Position numbers and translations under genes: made by a program
The notes under the pieces: model-generated
Database searches by the model: none
Seen by the model: only the letters and a program-made list of their open reading frames with translations
What the model was told of the DNA's origin: nothing
Assembly: GCF_011742925.1 (NCBI RefSeq)
Contig: NZ_WAEL01000010.1
Location: forward strand, 124,001-188,000
Direction: 5' to 3'
DNA from: Fibrivirga algicola
Lineage (GTDB): Bacteria > Bacteroidota > Bacteroidia > Cytophagales > Spirosomataceae
Length of the DNA: 64,000 nucleotides
Shown here: positions 34,791 to 44,536 of the stretch, one piece after another
Position numbering within the stretch: the first letter of the stretch is position 1
Layout of the letters: each line of letters starts with the position of its first letter

Positions 34791-34821
34791 TTTGAAACGG
34801 GTCGTAGGTTGCGTACCTTCG
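34791..34821 (+). promoter_or_regulatory. Candidate uppS promoter
   Basis: TTTG at 34791-34794, a 19-bp spacer and TACCTTCG at 34814-34821, which differs by one base from TAnnTTTG. It is about 70 bp before the uppS ATG. Confidence 0.5.
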
Positions 34822-34890
34822 CAGTCCGGTAAATCGGGGGACTCTATAACCCGGCTAACCTTTAAAAGTTGTTAAAAACCAATTGGTTGA

Positions 34891-35628
34891 ATGAAAGACC
34901 ATATTGATCCTGGCAATCTCCCGCAGCACATCGCCGTTATCATGGACGGGAACGGACGATGGGCTAAGCAGCAAGGAGCCGCCCGGGTATTCGGGCATCG
35001 GAGCGCAATTAAAGCTGTTCGGGAAGTGACCGAAGGATGTGCTGAGTTAGGTGTTAAATACCTGACCCTCTATGCCTTTTCGACCGAGAACTGGAACCGG
35101 CCTAAATTTGAAGTGGACGCGTTGATGACGCTGCTCGTGCATACAATTCGTGGGGAGATAAAAACCCTTATGAACAATAATGTGCGCCTGTCGACGATTG
35201 GCCACACCGAAAGTTTACCCACTGATTGTCAGCGCGAATTGCAGGAAGCCATGCGGGCTACGGAAGGGAATACCGGCCTTACGCTCATTTTGGCTCTAAG
35301 CTACAGTGGGCGTTGGGAAATTCTGGAAGCAGTTCGGCAGTTAACGGCTGATATTCAGAAAGGCAAATTCCAACCAAGCGATATCGATGAGGGTCTATTC
35401 AGCAGCTATCTGAATACGGGGGGAGTTCCTGATCCGGAACTAATGATCCGCACCAGCGGTGAAATGCGGATTAGCAACTTCATGCTGTGGCAGCTGGCTT
35501 ATTCTGAATTCTATATGCCCGATGTTCTCTGGCCCGATTTCCGCAAACCGCACCTCTGGGAGGCCATCCTCACGTACCAGAAACGCGAACGCCGCTTTGG
35601 GAAAACCAGTGAGCAAGTGGTGAAGTAA
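34891..35628 (+). CDS. uppS: Isoprenyl transferase / undecaprenyl diphosphate synthase
   Basis: Cis-prenyltransferase that makes the C55 lipid carrier for peptidoglycan and other wall polymers. The 245-residue product shows the substrate loop HIAVIMDGNGRWAKQQG with catalytic Asp, GHRSAIKAVREV, YLTLYAFSTENWNRP, and the C-terminal ELMIRTSGEMRISNFMLWQLAYSEFY motif. It is complete. bamA follows on the same strand, a common envelope-gene pairing, with an eroded heptad palindrome between. Confidence 0.97.
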   Translation: MKDHIDPGNLPQHIAVIMDGNGRWAKQQGAARVFGHRSAIKAVREVTEGCAELGVKYLTLYAFSTENWNRPKFEVDALMTLLVHTIRGEIKTLMNNNVRLSTIGHTESLPTDCQRELQEAMRATEGNTGLTLILALSYSGRWEILEAVRQLTADIQKGKFQPSDIDEGLFSSYLNTGGVPDPELMIRTSGEMRISNFMLWQLAYSEFYMPDVLWPDFRKPHLWEAILTYQKRERRFGKTSEQVVK

Positions 35629-35632
35629 ATGA

Positions 35633-35726
35633 GTTTGACGTTTGTCGTTCACGTTCAATGGTGTGCTGCTCTAAAGGCAGACTGTTGAGTGCTATCGCGA
35701 CAGACGGAAAACGACAACCATCAAAC
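35633..35726. repeat. Eroded heptad palindrome 6 (uppS to bamA)
   Basis: Outer arms 35633-35649 and 35710-35726 pair at 15 of 17 positions (GTTTGAC, GTTTGTC, then GTT). The inner core has decayed to GTGTGCTGC and no longer pairs well. Counted as a family member on its heptads and position. Confidence 0.6.
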
Positions 35727-35735
35727 GCAATTTTT

Positions 35736-38312
35736 GTGAAACAATTTCTTTTTGCCAGCCTGTTCATGACAGTCCTGACGGCCAATACCGGGGTCTGGGC
35801 GCAGGTACGTGTTGGATACGGAGCACCGAAGGCTGCTGAGCCCGCCCCCGCTACCAATGCACTTGTTGATTACGCCAATCCTAAAGAATACACTATCGGT
35901 GGCTTGACACTGGCAGGAACCCGCTTTCTGGATCCTAATTCACTGTTATCGCTGACAGGCCTGAAGAAAGGGGACAAGATTCGGCTACCAGGCGAAGCCC
36001 AGGGAAGTGCCATCCGCAAATTGATGGACTCCGGTTTGCTGTTCGATGTGGTAATGGTTGCTACCAAAGTCGAAGGCTCGAGCATCTGGTTGCAGTTTAA
36101 AGTAAACGAACGTCCTCGTTTATTTCAAATCACCTACACAGGTGTTCGGAAAGGTGAGTCAGAATCGCTGAAAGAAAAGGTGAAGTTGACGCGAGGGAAG
36201 ATCATTACCAACACTGATATCAAAAATGCCCAACTGGCGGTACGGAAGTACTACATTGAGAAAGGGTATCTGAACGCTAAAGTAAAAGTAACGACCATTC
36301 CCGACAGCACGCGGAACAACGCTACTATGCGGGTTCAGATTACTAAGGGCGAAAAGGTGAAGATCGACAACATCGAGTTCGCTGGTCGTGAAGAAGTGTC
36401 GGAAAGTGCGTTGCGGAGCAAAATGAAAGGCACCAAGCAAATGCGCTTCGGGCGGGTGTTCTCCCCATCGAAGTTCATTCCGAAAAAATTCGAGGAAGAT
36501 CAAGGTAAGCTCGTTGAGTATTACAACAAGCTGGGTTACCGCGACGCTGTGATTGAAAATGACAGTGTCATCAACAGTGGCGGTGCCACGGTAGGGTTAA
36601 AGCTAACTCTGGCAGAAGGGAAAAAGTATTATTACCGGAACGTAAACTTTGAAGGTAACTACCTGCATACCAGTGACCAACTGCGTGAAGTGCTGGGGAT
36701 CCGGAAAGGTGATGTATACAACCCGGAAGAGCTGGAGAAGAAAATGGTGGGTAATCCCGGCCAGGATCTTAGTTCAGTTTATATGGATGATGGTTACCTA
36801 TACTACCGCGCTGAGCCAGTGGAACGGGCGGTTGTAGGTGACAGCATCGACCTCGACATCCGGATTTTCGAAGGTAAGCAAGCTACCATCAACCGGATCA
36901 TCTTGAACGGTAACACGAAAACATCTGATCACGTAGTGATGCGGCAGATTCGTACGTTGCCTGGGCAGAAGTTCTCAAAAACAGCCATTGTACGTACCCA
37001 GCGCGAACTGTCGACGCTTGGTTATTTCGACCCAGAGAAGATCGGTATCAACCCGATTCCGCAGCCCGATGGTACGGTTGATATTGAGTATAACGTAGAA
37101 GAGAAACCAAACGACCAGATCGAACTGTCGGGTGGCTGGGGTGGCTTCATCGGCTTTGTAGGTACGTTGGGTCTTACGTTCAACAACTTCTCGGCCCGTA
37201 ACATCACAAACCTGAGCGCCTGGCGGCCACTGCCGGCTGGTGATGGGCAGCGGTTATCGCTTCGTTTTCAAGCCAACGGTCGTCAGTACCAGACCTATTC
37301 GGCCACGTTTACAGAGCCTTGGCTGGGTGGTCGCAAGCCAAACGCCTTGTCGGTTAGCTTGAGCCATACCGTGTATCGTCAGTTTGGCCTAGACTTCTAC
37401 TCGTCGGCGGGTGGTAGTGCGCAACCAATTGGTGCGTACACCAACACCGGTATTACGTTAGGTCTCGGCCGTCAGTTGAAAGTGCCCGATGATTACTTCT
37501 CGCTGAGTAACTCAATCTCGTATCAGCAGTACGACCTGAACAATATCGCCATTTTTGGTAACGGTTATAACAACGGGGTATCGAACAACTTCACGTTCAA
37601 CACCACCCTGTCGCGTAATAGCATCGATAACCCGCAGTTTCCCCGTTTGGGATCGTCGTTCACGTTGAGCGGTTCATTCACGCCACCCTACTCGGTCCTC
37701 CGCTCGAAAGACTACCAGATCGATCAGGCAAACCCGTACAAATGGGTTGAATACCACAAATGGATGTTCGACGCCAGCTGGTTCCAGACGGCGGTGGGTA
37801 AGTTCGTGTTGAACGCCCGGGCACACATGGGCTTCCTGGGCAGCTACAACGCCCGCACCCCAATTGGCCCCTTCGAGCGCTTTGTACTGGGTGGTTCGGG
37901 TCTGGCTGGTCAGGGTCAGTTTGCCCTGGCGCAAGACATCATTGGCCTACGTGGTTATCCTGATCGCCGGGTGATCACGCTTGATAACAACCGGGCCGCT
38001 GACGGAACAACGTCGAGTCAGGGTGGGGTTGTTTACAGTAAATACGTGGCAGAGATGCGTTATCCTGTATCGCTGAACCCGTCGGCAACCATCTTCGTAC
38101 TCGGTTTCGTAGAAGCGGGTAACAACTGGGCCAGCTACAAGCAGTACAACCCATTTGATCTGCGTCGCTCGGCGGGTGCGGGTGCGCGTATCTTCATGCC
38201 TGCCTTTGGCTTGATCGGTATCGATTATGGCTGGGGCTTCGATGAAATTCCTGGTCTTCAGAAAGCCGGGACGGGTCAGTTCCACTTCACAATTGGTCAG
38301 CAACTGCGTTAA
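35736..38312 (+). CDS. bamA: BamA outer-membrane protein assembly factor
   Basis: Omp85 protein that folds and inserts beta-barrel proteins. I place the start at the GTG at 35736 (858 residues), because the signal peptide KQFLFASLFMTVLTANTGVWAQ begins immediately after it; upstream codons lie in the palindrome. Five POTRA-like domains (about 45-430) precede a 16-strand barrel. Marks include KTSDHVVMRQIRTLPGQKFS in the last POTRA, VRGYP-type loop 6 as IGLRGYPDRR, and a terminal aromatic-ended strand (QFHFTIGQQLR). Two skp genes follow, so this is a complete assembly cluster. Confidence 0.95.
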   Translation: MKQFLFASLFMTVLTANTGVWAQVRVGYGAPKAAEPAPATNALVDYANPKEYTIGGLTLAGTRFLDPNSLLSLTGLKKGDKIRLPGEAQGSAIRKLMDSGLLFDVVMVATKVEGSSIWLQFKVNERPRLFQITYTGVRKGESESLKEKVKLTRGKIITNTDIKNAQLAVRKYYIEKGYLNAKVKVTTIPDSTRNNATMRVQITKGEKVKIDNIEFAGREEVSESALRSKMKGTKQMRFGRVFSPSKFIPKKFEEDQGKLVEYYNKLGYRDAVIENDSVINSGGATVGLKLTLAEGKKYYYRNVNFEGNYLHTSDQLREVLGIRKGDVYNPEELEKKMVGNPGQDLSSVYMDDGYLYYRAEPVERAVVGDSIDLDIRIFEGKQATINRIILNGNTKTSDHVVMRQIRTLPGQKFSKTAIVRTQRELSTLGYFDPEKIGINPIPQPDGTVDIEYNVEEKPNDQIELSGGWGGFIGFVGTLGLTFNNFSARNITNLSAWRPLPAGDGQRLSLRFQANGRQYQTYSATFTEPWLGGRKPNALSVSLSHTVYRQFGLDFYSSAGGSAQPIGAYTNTGITLGLGRQLKVPDDYFSLSNSISYQQYDLNNIAIFGNGYNNGVSNNFTFNTTLSRNSIDNPQFPRLGSSFTLSGSFTPPYSVLRSKDYQIDQANPYKWVEYHKWMFDASWFQTAVGKFVLNARAHMGFLGSYNARTPIGPFERFVLGGSGLAGQGQFALAQDIIGLRGYPDRRVITLDNNRAADGTTSSQGGVVYSKYVAEMRYPVSLNPSATIFVLGFVEAGNNWASYKQYNPFDLRRSAGAGARIFMPAFGLIGIDYGWGFDEIPGLQKAGTGQFHFTIGQQLR

Positions 38313-38450
38313 GGCATGATGAATTGTCAATCATCAGGTATAAACGAGAGTTAGGGACTAAACTGATAATTGTTGATTGATAATTGATTTTTGAATTAAA
38401 CGTTCTCTTCGTAAATACATCTAACCATCAGGCAACCACCGAAGAGCAGT

Positions 38451-39032
38451 ATGAAAAGGGGTTTGATCTTAGTAACTTTGTTTCTTCTGGGCGCAGGTAT
38501 ACCGGGTTGGGCGCAGAAGTTCGGGTACATTGATACGGAATTCATATTCAGCAAGTTGCCCGAGTATAAGAAGGCGCAGGAAGGAATAGATCAGTTTGCT
38601 GACCGATGGTCGAAGGACATACTTGACAAGCAGGCTGAAATCGAGAAGATGCAACGTGCATATCAGGCTGAAGAGATTTTGCTGACCGATGATATGAAGC
38701 GAGAACGGCAACGGGTGATTGGCGACAAAGAGCGCGAAGCCAGAGAGTACAACAATAAAGTGTTTGGTTATGAGGGCCTGCTTTTCCAAAAAAAGAAGGA
38801 ACTCATGAAAGGACCGATGGAGTTACTGAACCGCGCGCTGGAAAAAGTGGCGTCGCAACGGAAGCTCAATTTTATTTTTGACAAAGCGAGTGAAGGCATG
38901 TTGATGTTGTATACCGACCCCAAACATGACTACACCGATTATGTGATGGAGGAATTAGGGCTTGATCCCGATAGCCAGAAGGCTAAACAAACCTCTATCG
39001 CTCAACCAGCAACCAGTGCAAAACCTAAATAA
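38451..39032 (+). CDS. OmpH/Skp-family periplasmic chaperone (first copy)
   Basis: A 193-residue periplasmic holdase for unfolded outer-membrane proteins. A signal peptide ends near PGWAQKFGYID. The body is a long alpha-helical hairpin (about 35-150) rich in Lys, Glu and Gln, giving the jellyfish-like tentacles of the trimer, and it ends in a conserved IFDKASEGMLMLYTDP strand. The GYIDTEFIFSKLPEY opening is typical of the family. It follows bamA by about 140 bp and precedes a second copy by 19 bp. Confidence 0.93.
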   Translation: MKRGLILVTLFLLGAGIPGWAQKFGYIDTEFIFSKLPEYKKAQEGIDQFADRWSKDILDKQAEIEKMQRAYQAEEILLTDDMKRERQRVIGDKEREAREYNNKVFGYEGLLFQKKKELMKGPMELLNRALEKVASQRKLNFIFDKASEGMLMLYTDPKHDYTDYVMEELGLDPDSQKAKQTSIAQPATSAKPK

Positions 39033-39051
39033 CAATTCAATAAACAGTCGA

Positions 39052-39702
39052 ATGAAAAAGAATCTGGTCATGGCGCTTAGCGCAGCCCTGTTGATGGGGG
39101 GTCTAAGCGCACGGGCGCAAGCCCAGGCGTCGACGCCGGTTACTACGCCTGCTACCACTTCGGCAGCAGCGCCCCGGGCAACGGCAGCTACACCGATTAA
39201 AATTGGCTATACAAGTATGGACTACCTGCTGGGCCAGGTGCCAGAAGCAAAGGATATTCAAAACCAACTGACTATTCAGCGGACGCAGCTCGAAAACGAG
39301 CAGCAGCGGATGTCGAAAGAATTTCAGGACAAACTAGCGGCCTATGAAAAAGGCAGTGCTCAGATGTCGGAAGTCATTCGCGCTGACCGCGAGAAAGAAT
39401 TGCAGGGTCTGCAAACGCGCTTCCAGGAGTTTCAGCGTAATGCCGAAACAACCCTCCAGCAGAAATACCAGCAGTTGGTTAGCCCTGTGTTGCAGAAGAT
39501 TCAGAAGAATATCGACGCTGTAGCCAAGGAGAACGCGTATTCGCATGTGTTCAACCTCGACGCGGGTGCCGGTACTGCCGTGATTCTGCTGTACGCTCCT
39601 GAAGATGGCAACATCTCAGACATGGTACTGAAGAAGATGGGCGTTACGCCTAAGCCTGCCGGTGCACCTGCAACTACGCCAGCCGCCGCGCCTAAGAAAT
39701 AA
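39052..39702 (+). CDS. OmpH/Skp-family periplasmic chaperone (second copy)
   Basis: Start set at the ATG at 39052 (216 residues), where the signal peptide MKKNLVMALSAALLMGGLSA begins. An Ala/Thr-rich linker leads into the KIGYTSMDYLLGQVPEAKDI opening, the helical hairpin (about 65-150) and the HVFNLDAGAGTAVILLYAPE strand. The Ala/Pro-rich tail is probably disordered. The bamA-skp-skp order is the usual Bacteroidota form, and the two copies may form mixed trimers or serve different clients. A terminator follows. Confidence 0.93.
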   Translation: MKKNLVMALSAALLMGGLSARAQAQASTPVTTPATTSAAAPRATAATPIKIGYTSMDYLLGQVPEAKDIQNQLTIQRTQLENEQQRMSKEFQDKLAAYEKGSAQMSEVIRADREKELQGLQTRFQEFQRNAETTLQQKYQQLVSPVLQKIQKNIDAVAKENAYSHVFNLDAGAGTAVILLYAPEDGNISDMVLKKMGVTPKPAGAPATTPAAAPKK

Positions 39703-39730
39703 CCCGTTCGTACTCAGGTACGTTATGGCA

Positions 39731-39760
39731 AACGCCCGGTCTTCAAAGCCGGGCGTTTTT
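39731..39760 (+). terminator. Terminator after the skp pair
   Basis: A 9-bp stem AACGCCCGG (39731-39739) with 39749-39757 and a TTTTTTAT tract, 28 bp after the stop. Confidence 0.85.
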
Positions 39761-39867
39761 TATTGGCCAGAGTTTGACGCCATTACCGGGTAATTGGCGA
39801 TGCCTGTTATGAACAAAACCCGTTTTAAACAGTAGATAAGAGAGTAGGTACGTCAATAACAGATACG

Positions 39868-41241
39868 ATGGTAAACTTTGATAAACTGTCGCTGAACATT
39901 CCGGATACCAATAAGCCGCGTGTAGTGGTGATTGGTGGCGGATTTGGTGGGATTAATTTAGTGAAAGGACTGAAGAACAAGGGGTTCCAGATTGTGATGT
40001 TTGACAAACAGAACTACCATGGTTTTTGGCCTTTACTCTATCAGGTTGCTACGGCCGGTTTAGAGCCCGACGCCATTGCCGAACCGTTGCGAAAACTGTT
40101 CGATGAGAAATACGACGATTTCCATTTCCGGCTTGTACGTGTAACAGGCGTCAACCCGGCTACAAAAACCGTTTCTACACTGATCGGTGATATACAGTAC
40201 GACCACTTGGTCATTGCGTCTGGGTCGAAATCCAATTACTTTGGCAACGACCAGATCAAGAATAATTCGTTTCCGCTTAAAACTATCCCTGATGCCTTGA
40301 ATTTGCGTAGTCAATTGCTACAATCGTTTGAGCAGGCAAGCATCATCAAAGACCCCGAAACCCGGCAGAGCCTGCTGAATTTTGTGATCGTTGGTGGCGG
40401 GCCAACAGGGGTTGAACTGGCAGGATCGCTGGCAGAAATGCGTAAGCACGTATTACCCAACGACTATCCAGGTCTGGACTTTAGCAAAATGAACATTTAC
40501 CTGGTAGAAGGTGTAGATCGGGTATTGCCGCCAATGTCGCCGGAATCAGCAGCCAAGACGCAAGGCTATCTGGATGAACTTGGTGTGGTAACGAAGACCA
40601 AGACGCTCGTTGATAGTTACGATGGCAACGTGGTGACATTTAAATCAGGCGAGCAGATTCCCACCCAGACGCTTATCTGGGCCGCTGGTGTTGCGGGTGC
40701 GACAATTGACGGGATGCCTGCCGATTCGGTAGAGCGGGGCCGTTACCTGGTTGATGAATATAGCCGGGTGAAAGGGGTAGAAGGCATCTATGCCATCGGT
40801 GATATTGCCAACATGAAGTCGGAGAAATGGCCAAACGGGCATCCCGGTGTAGCGCAACCCGCTATTCAGCAGGGTGAGCATCTGGCTATGAACCTAACGC
40901 TGATGCTCCGCAACGGTGAGATTCGTCCGTTTGATTATTTCGATAAAGGGTCGCTGGCAATTATTGGCCGGAATAGGGCTGTAGCCGATTTGTCGAAAAG
41001 CCTGCACCTAAGTGGATTCATTGCCTGGATGGCGTGGCTCTTTGTGCATATCTGGTATCTGGTTGGCTTCCGTAGTAAACTCGTAGTGCTGAGCAACTGG
41101 ATGTACCGTCTCTTTACCTACGACCGCGGTACGCGCCTGATCATCCGCCCCTTTGTTCGGAAAGACGATAAGATCGGCCAAGACTATGCCATGCGCAATG
41201 ACGGCCAACTGGTAACCGACCGCACAACGGCGGCCAGCTAG
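39868..41241 (+). CDS. ndh: Type II NADH dehydrogenase (NDH-2)
   Basis: Membrane-bound, non-pumping flavoenzyme passing electrons from NADH to quinone. The 457-residue product has the FAD-binding VVVIGGGFGGINLVKGL (18-34), FWPLLYQVATAGLEPDAIAEP, the NADH-binding FVIVGGGPTGVELAGSLAEM (about 172-191), and the quinone-site region GVAQPAIQQGEHLAMNL. A C-terminal amphipathic or hydrophobic segment FIAWMAWLFVHIWYLVGF anchors it. All dinucleotide motifs are intact. It ends at a long hairpin facing a convergent gene. Confidence 0.94.
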   Translation: MVNFDKLSLNIPDTNKPRVVVIGGGFGGINLVKGLKNKGFQIVMFDKQNYHGFWPLLYQVATAGLEPDAIAEPLRKLFDEKYDDFHFRLVRVTGVNPATKTVSTLIGDIQYDHLVIASGSKSNYFGNDQIKNNSFPLKTIPDALNLRSQLLQSFEQASIIKDPETRQSLLNFVIVGGGPTGVELAGSLAEMRKHVLPNDYPGLDFSKMNIYLVEGVDRVLPPMSPESAAKTQGYLDELGVVTKTKTLVDSYDGNVVTFKSGEQIPTQTLIWAAGVAGATIDGMPADSVERGRYLVDEYSRVKGVEGIYAIGDIANMKSEKWPNGHPGVAQPAIQQGEHLAMNLTLMLRNGEIRPFDYFDKGSLAIIGRNRAVADLSKSLHLSGFIAWMAWLFVHIWYLVGFRSKLVVLSNWMYRLFTYDRGTRLIIRPFVRKDDKIGQDYAMRNDGQLVTDRTTAAS

Positions 41242-41288
41242 TAAGCCTTGCCTCGTTTAGCAGCGGGTGCCTACGTGACTCATGAATT

Positions 41289-41356
41289 AAACGTCAGGCG
41301 CGTCGTTAAGTGATTTGGCTTACGAGCTAAATTACTTAATGGCGCGCCTGACGTTT
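41289..41356. repeat. Long hairpin between convergent ndh and LolA-like genes (28-bp arms)
   Basis: Arms 41289-41316 and 41329-41356: a 14-bp outer stem, a 3-nt internal loop, then an 11-bp inner stem with one G-T pair. It has the size and place of a bidirectional terminator. Confidence 0.8.
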
Positions 41357-41369
41357 GTTCTATGCAGCG

Positions 41370-42077
41370 TTATTGTTTCGGTTTCGTAAAGATCGCTTCG
41401 TCGATAGCAGGGTTAGCTTCGAAAGCAGTCAGCCGCACGGTTGCCGACTGACCCATTGCTTCCGTTTTCACCCTGTAGGGCAGCGTAATAGACCCGGCTT
41501 TTTTATACTCGTCGTACTCAAGCTTGGTATCGAGGGTTTGGCCCATTGCCTGAACTGACCCTTTGCGTAGGGCTACCAGGTACGTTGCCGGATCAAGGTA
41601 GAACGTGGATATGCCACCCTGTATCGGAATAGTTAAGGCATAATACGCTTTACCATCGATAGTTTCCTTGCCTTTAAAGTCGATCTTCTGGCCTTTCATC
41701 GATGCGTTGGCCAGTTCCAGGCCGGGTAATGTCACGCTTTCGGTAATGGCTTTAAGTTGGTCGGCAGGTACGTCCTTCGCCTGCGCGTTGCCCTGTTTAG
41801 CCCAGCCAGCGTCGCCTTTAGTAGCCACAACGATGTCGGTGCCGCCCATGCTCATATCGATGCGCACCGCTTTATCGAAAATAACTGTCGCTGTGGCGTC
41901 AATTGTCTGGCCCGGTGCAATAGTTGACTGCGTATACTTAGCCGACTTAAATGCATTTAGGTTAGCGCGGCCACCAATGGCCGTTATGTGTTTGCTTACC
42001 ACCTCGTCGAGCGTTTGGGCGTGGGAAGCAACCGATAGCAGCAAGGCCGAGGTTAGAATCAGCAGGTTCTTCTTCAT
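41370..42077 (-). CDS. Secreted LolA-like protein of unknown function
   Basis: A 235-residue exported protein with signal peptide MKKNLLILTSALLLSVASHA. The mature part is beta-rich and starts TLDEVVSKHITAIGGRANL, as in many Bacteroidota outer-membrane lipoprotein-sorting-like proteins. IDMSMGGTDIVVATKGDAGW and the later STFYLDPATYLVALRKG suggest the half-barrel LolA/LolB fold. It lacks a lipobox. A lipid- or lipoprotein-carrier role is only a fold inference, and true lolA is normally recognised by other motifs. The gene stands alone. Confidence 0.65.
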   Translation of the reverse strand: MKKNLLILTSALLLSVASHAQTLDEVVSKHITAIGGRANLNAFKSAKYTQSTIAPGQTIDATATVIFDKAVRIDMSMGGTDIVVATKGDAGWAKQGNAQAKDVPADQLKAITESVTLPGLELANASMKGQKIDFKGKETIDGKAYYALTIPIQGGISTFYLDPATYLVALRKGSVQAMGQTLDTKLEYDEYKKAGSITLPYRVKTEAMGQSATVRLTAFEANPAIDEAIFTKPKQ

Positions 42078-42276
42078 GAATTTGAATTGATTGTACGTTC
42101 TGTAAAATTACAGATTACTTAGTTTATAGATTTACTTGGTTTTATTGGAATTCAGTTATCTAGGCAGACCAAGCGTATTATGATACAATTAAAAATAGGG
42201 ATGTGTAAGCTGTATCGGCCTTGCCAGTCGGAAAGGGTTTAGGTTTGCCAGATACCTTTACGGCAAATCGTTTCGT

Positions 42277-44526
42277 ATGCCGTCGTCCGTTTCCTTCTTT
42301 TTGGTTAGTCTGGTCGTATCCCTGTCTACCACCCTTTTAGCCACCGCTCAATCTGTACAGCTTCGGGTTGAAGATAGCCTGACTCACCAGCCGCTGGCGG
42401 GCGCTACTGTTCGTGTTAGAGTCAGGCGGCCCGTAGGTGTACTGGCCGATGCAAATGGACTGGTTCGGCTCACGAATCTTAAACCAGGTAGCACCACGTT
42501 ACTGATTAGCCTGGTTGGCTACACGGATAAACAGTATGTGCTGACTTTGCCACTAGCCGATAACAATGCCGTACTGTCCATGCTGATGACAGCCGATGAG
42601 GCGAAACTTGATGAAGTGGTCGTAACGGCGACCCGAACGAACAGGCGTATTGACGATCTGCCTATCAAAGTGGAGGTGCTTGGCGAGGAAGATATGAACG
42701 AGGAGGCCGCCATTATGCCGGGTAATGTGAGCGGTATTTTAGGTGATATATCGATTATTCATATTCAGCGTACCTCGCTAACGACCGGTAATCAGGGGAT
42801 CAGAATGCAGGGGCTCGATCCCAAGTACACCCAGATTTTGCGGGATGGGCTACCACTTTTTGAAGGATTTTCGGGCAACCTGGGCGTCCTACAAATTCCA
42901 CCGCTCGACCTCAAACAGGTGGAGATTGTAAAAGGCTCAGCCTCCACCTTGTACGGAGGTGGAGCTATTGGCGGGTTAATTAACCTGGTGTCTCGCCGCC
43001 CGAAAAACGAACGGGAGCTAACCGCCATCCTGAACCGCTCGACGCTAAAGGAAACCAATCTGAACGCTTACTACGCTGAACAGTGGTCGACGAAACTGGG
43101 TATGACCTTCTTTGGCGGTTATACCAATCAGGCGGCCGTAGATGTAAACGGTGATGGATATGCCGATGCGCCGCTGATCAAACAGGTTACCGTACACCCG
43201 CGCTTTTTTCTGACGCCCACCGAACGTACCCAATTCAATGTAGGCTATACACTGGTTGACGAAAAACGGACCGGAGGCGACGTAGAAGCTATTTACGGGC
43301 ATAGTGCGTCCCGCACTTACTTGGTCGACAACACCTCGCAACGCCATACAATAGATGCCACTCTGAATCAATCGCTTGGGCGCGCAAACACGTTGACCGC
43401 ACGCGGAACCGTCAGTTACTTTGACCGTACACAAACAGACAATGGCTACCGATTTGCCGGAAAGCAGGTATCGGGGTATTTCGAAGGAGTCGATTACCTG
43501 CAACTGGGGTCCCATGCGCTGGTAGGTGGTGTCAACCTGACTACCGAACAGTTCCGTAAAGCAACAGGCGATAGCACCCGTATTGTCGATTACACCTACC
43601 AAACGCTAGGTGCGTTCGTGCAGGACGACTATCAGGTTGGCATAGTAACCTTTCAAGGCGGCCTGCGGCTCGACCGGCACAACGTGTTTGGAACGTTCTT
43701 TCTGCCGCGCTTATCCATGCTGATCAAACCAACTAACCACTGGAGTGTGCGGACGAGCGTTGGCACCGGTTACAAAACACCCAATACGTTCTCGAACCTG
43801 ACGGGAGCCGATGCCCGTACCAGCCTTAATTACCGGTATTTATTGCCCATTAGCACCAGCACACGCCCTGAGCGATCGTTGGGCGTCAATATGGACATTG
43901 CCTATCAGGGCACTATTGGTGAGCAACTAACTATTCAACTCGATCAGGCTTTTTATTACACAACCATCAGTAATCCTGTAGTTGCCGTTACGGCGGCTGG
44001 CTCAACGTCGGCTAATCAGCAAACCATACTCCAGAACGCGGCTTATGATATTCGAAGCATCGGTACGGATACATACCTGCGGATGGAGTACAATGAACTT
44101 GAATTTTACCTGGGCTATAACCATACGGCTATTCAGCGGGGTGCCGTTGTTCGGCAGGGGACTGACGTAACGCCGGTTGGAGCGAACACCTTCCTGCCTT
44201 ATAGCCCCCGTGACAAGTTTTCACTGACGCTGGCTTATAGTGTTCCTGACAAGTGGCGTTGGGGTATTGAATCGAGTTGGGTGGGCAACCAGTACCTGTA
44301 CGATAATAAGTTAGTACCTGACTACTGGTTTTGGGCGGCATCTATCGAACGAAAGTTCGGCTTGGTCAGCTTAGTGCTGAACGCCGAGAATCTGTTCAAT
44401 GTGCAACAGATTCAGTATAGTGATGTCGTGACAGGATCGCGAACCAACCCCAGCACCGCGCCGCTCTGGGCGCCGCAGGAGGGGCGTATCGTTAACCTGG
44501 CGTTACGGTATAAACTAGATCACTGA
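42277..44526 (+). CDS. TonB-dependent outer-membrane receptor with CarboxypepD-reg domain
   Basis: A 749-residue receptor for active uptake across the outer membrane. After a signal peptide (ending ATAQSVQ) comes a carboxypeptidase-regulatory-like domain (about 28-105), then a plug domain with a TonB-box-like stretch (LDEVVVTATRTNRRIDDLPI), PLFEGFSGNLGVLQIPPLDLKQVEIVKGSASTLYG-type features, and a 22-strand barrel ending NLALRYKLDH. The plug resembles siderophore or cobalamin receptors such as FepA or BtuB more than SusC. The substrate is unknown; no SusD or siderophore genes are adjacent. Confidence 0.92.
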   Translation: MPSSVSFFLVSLVVSLSTTLLATAQSVQLRVEDSLTHQPLAGATVRVRVRRPVGVLADANGLVRLTNLKPGSTTLLISLVGYTDKQYVLTLPLADNNAVLSMLMTADEAKLDEVVVTATRTNRRIDDLPIKVEVLGEEDMNEEAAIMPGNVSGILGDISIIHIQRTSLTTGNQGIRMQGLDPKYTQILRDGLPLFEGFSGNLGVLQIPPLDLKQVEIVKGSASTLYGGGAIGGLINLVSRRPKNERELTAILNRSTLKETNLNAYYAEQWSTKLGMTFFGGYTNQAAVDVNGDGYADAPLIKQVTVHPRFFLTPTERTQFNVGYTLVDEKRTGGDVEAIYGHSASRTYLVDNTSQRHTIDATLNQSLGRANTLTARGTVSYFDRTQTDNGYRFAGKQVSGYFEGVDYLQLGSHALVGGVNLTTEQFRKATGDSTRIVDYTYQTLGAFVQDDYQVGIVTFQGGLRLDRHNVFGTFFLPRLSMLIKPTNHWSVRTSVGTGYKTPNTFSNLTGADARTSLNYRYLLPISTSTRPERSLGVNMDIAYQGTIGEQLTIQLDQAFYYTTISNPVVAVTAAGSTSANQQTILQNAAYDIRSIGTDTYLRMEYNELEFYLGYNHTAIQRGAVVRQGTDVTPVGANTFLPYSPRDKFSLTLAYSVPDKWRWGIESSWVGNQYLYDNKLVPDYWFWAASIERKFGLVSLVLNAENLFNVQQIQYSDVVTGSRTNPSTAPLWAPQEGRIVNLALRYKLDH

Positions 44527-44536
44527 GCAGGTAGGT

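Noticed and set aside
35658-35735. BamA start at the upstream ATG
   Set aside because: It would place the eroded heptad palindrome inside the coding region and bury the signal peptide; the GTG at 35736 fits the signal peptide.
43045-43602. Long antisense reading frame within the TonB receptor gene
   Set aside because: Composition and place mirror the real gene; there is no start context, no domain, and many similar shadow frames exist in the window.
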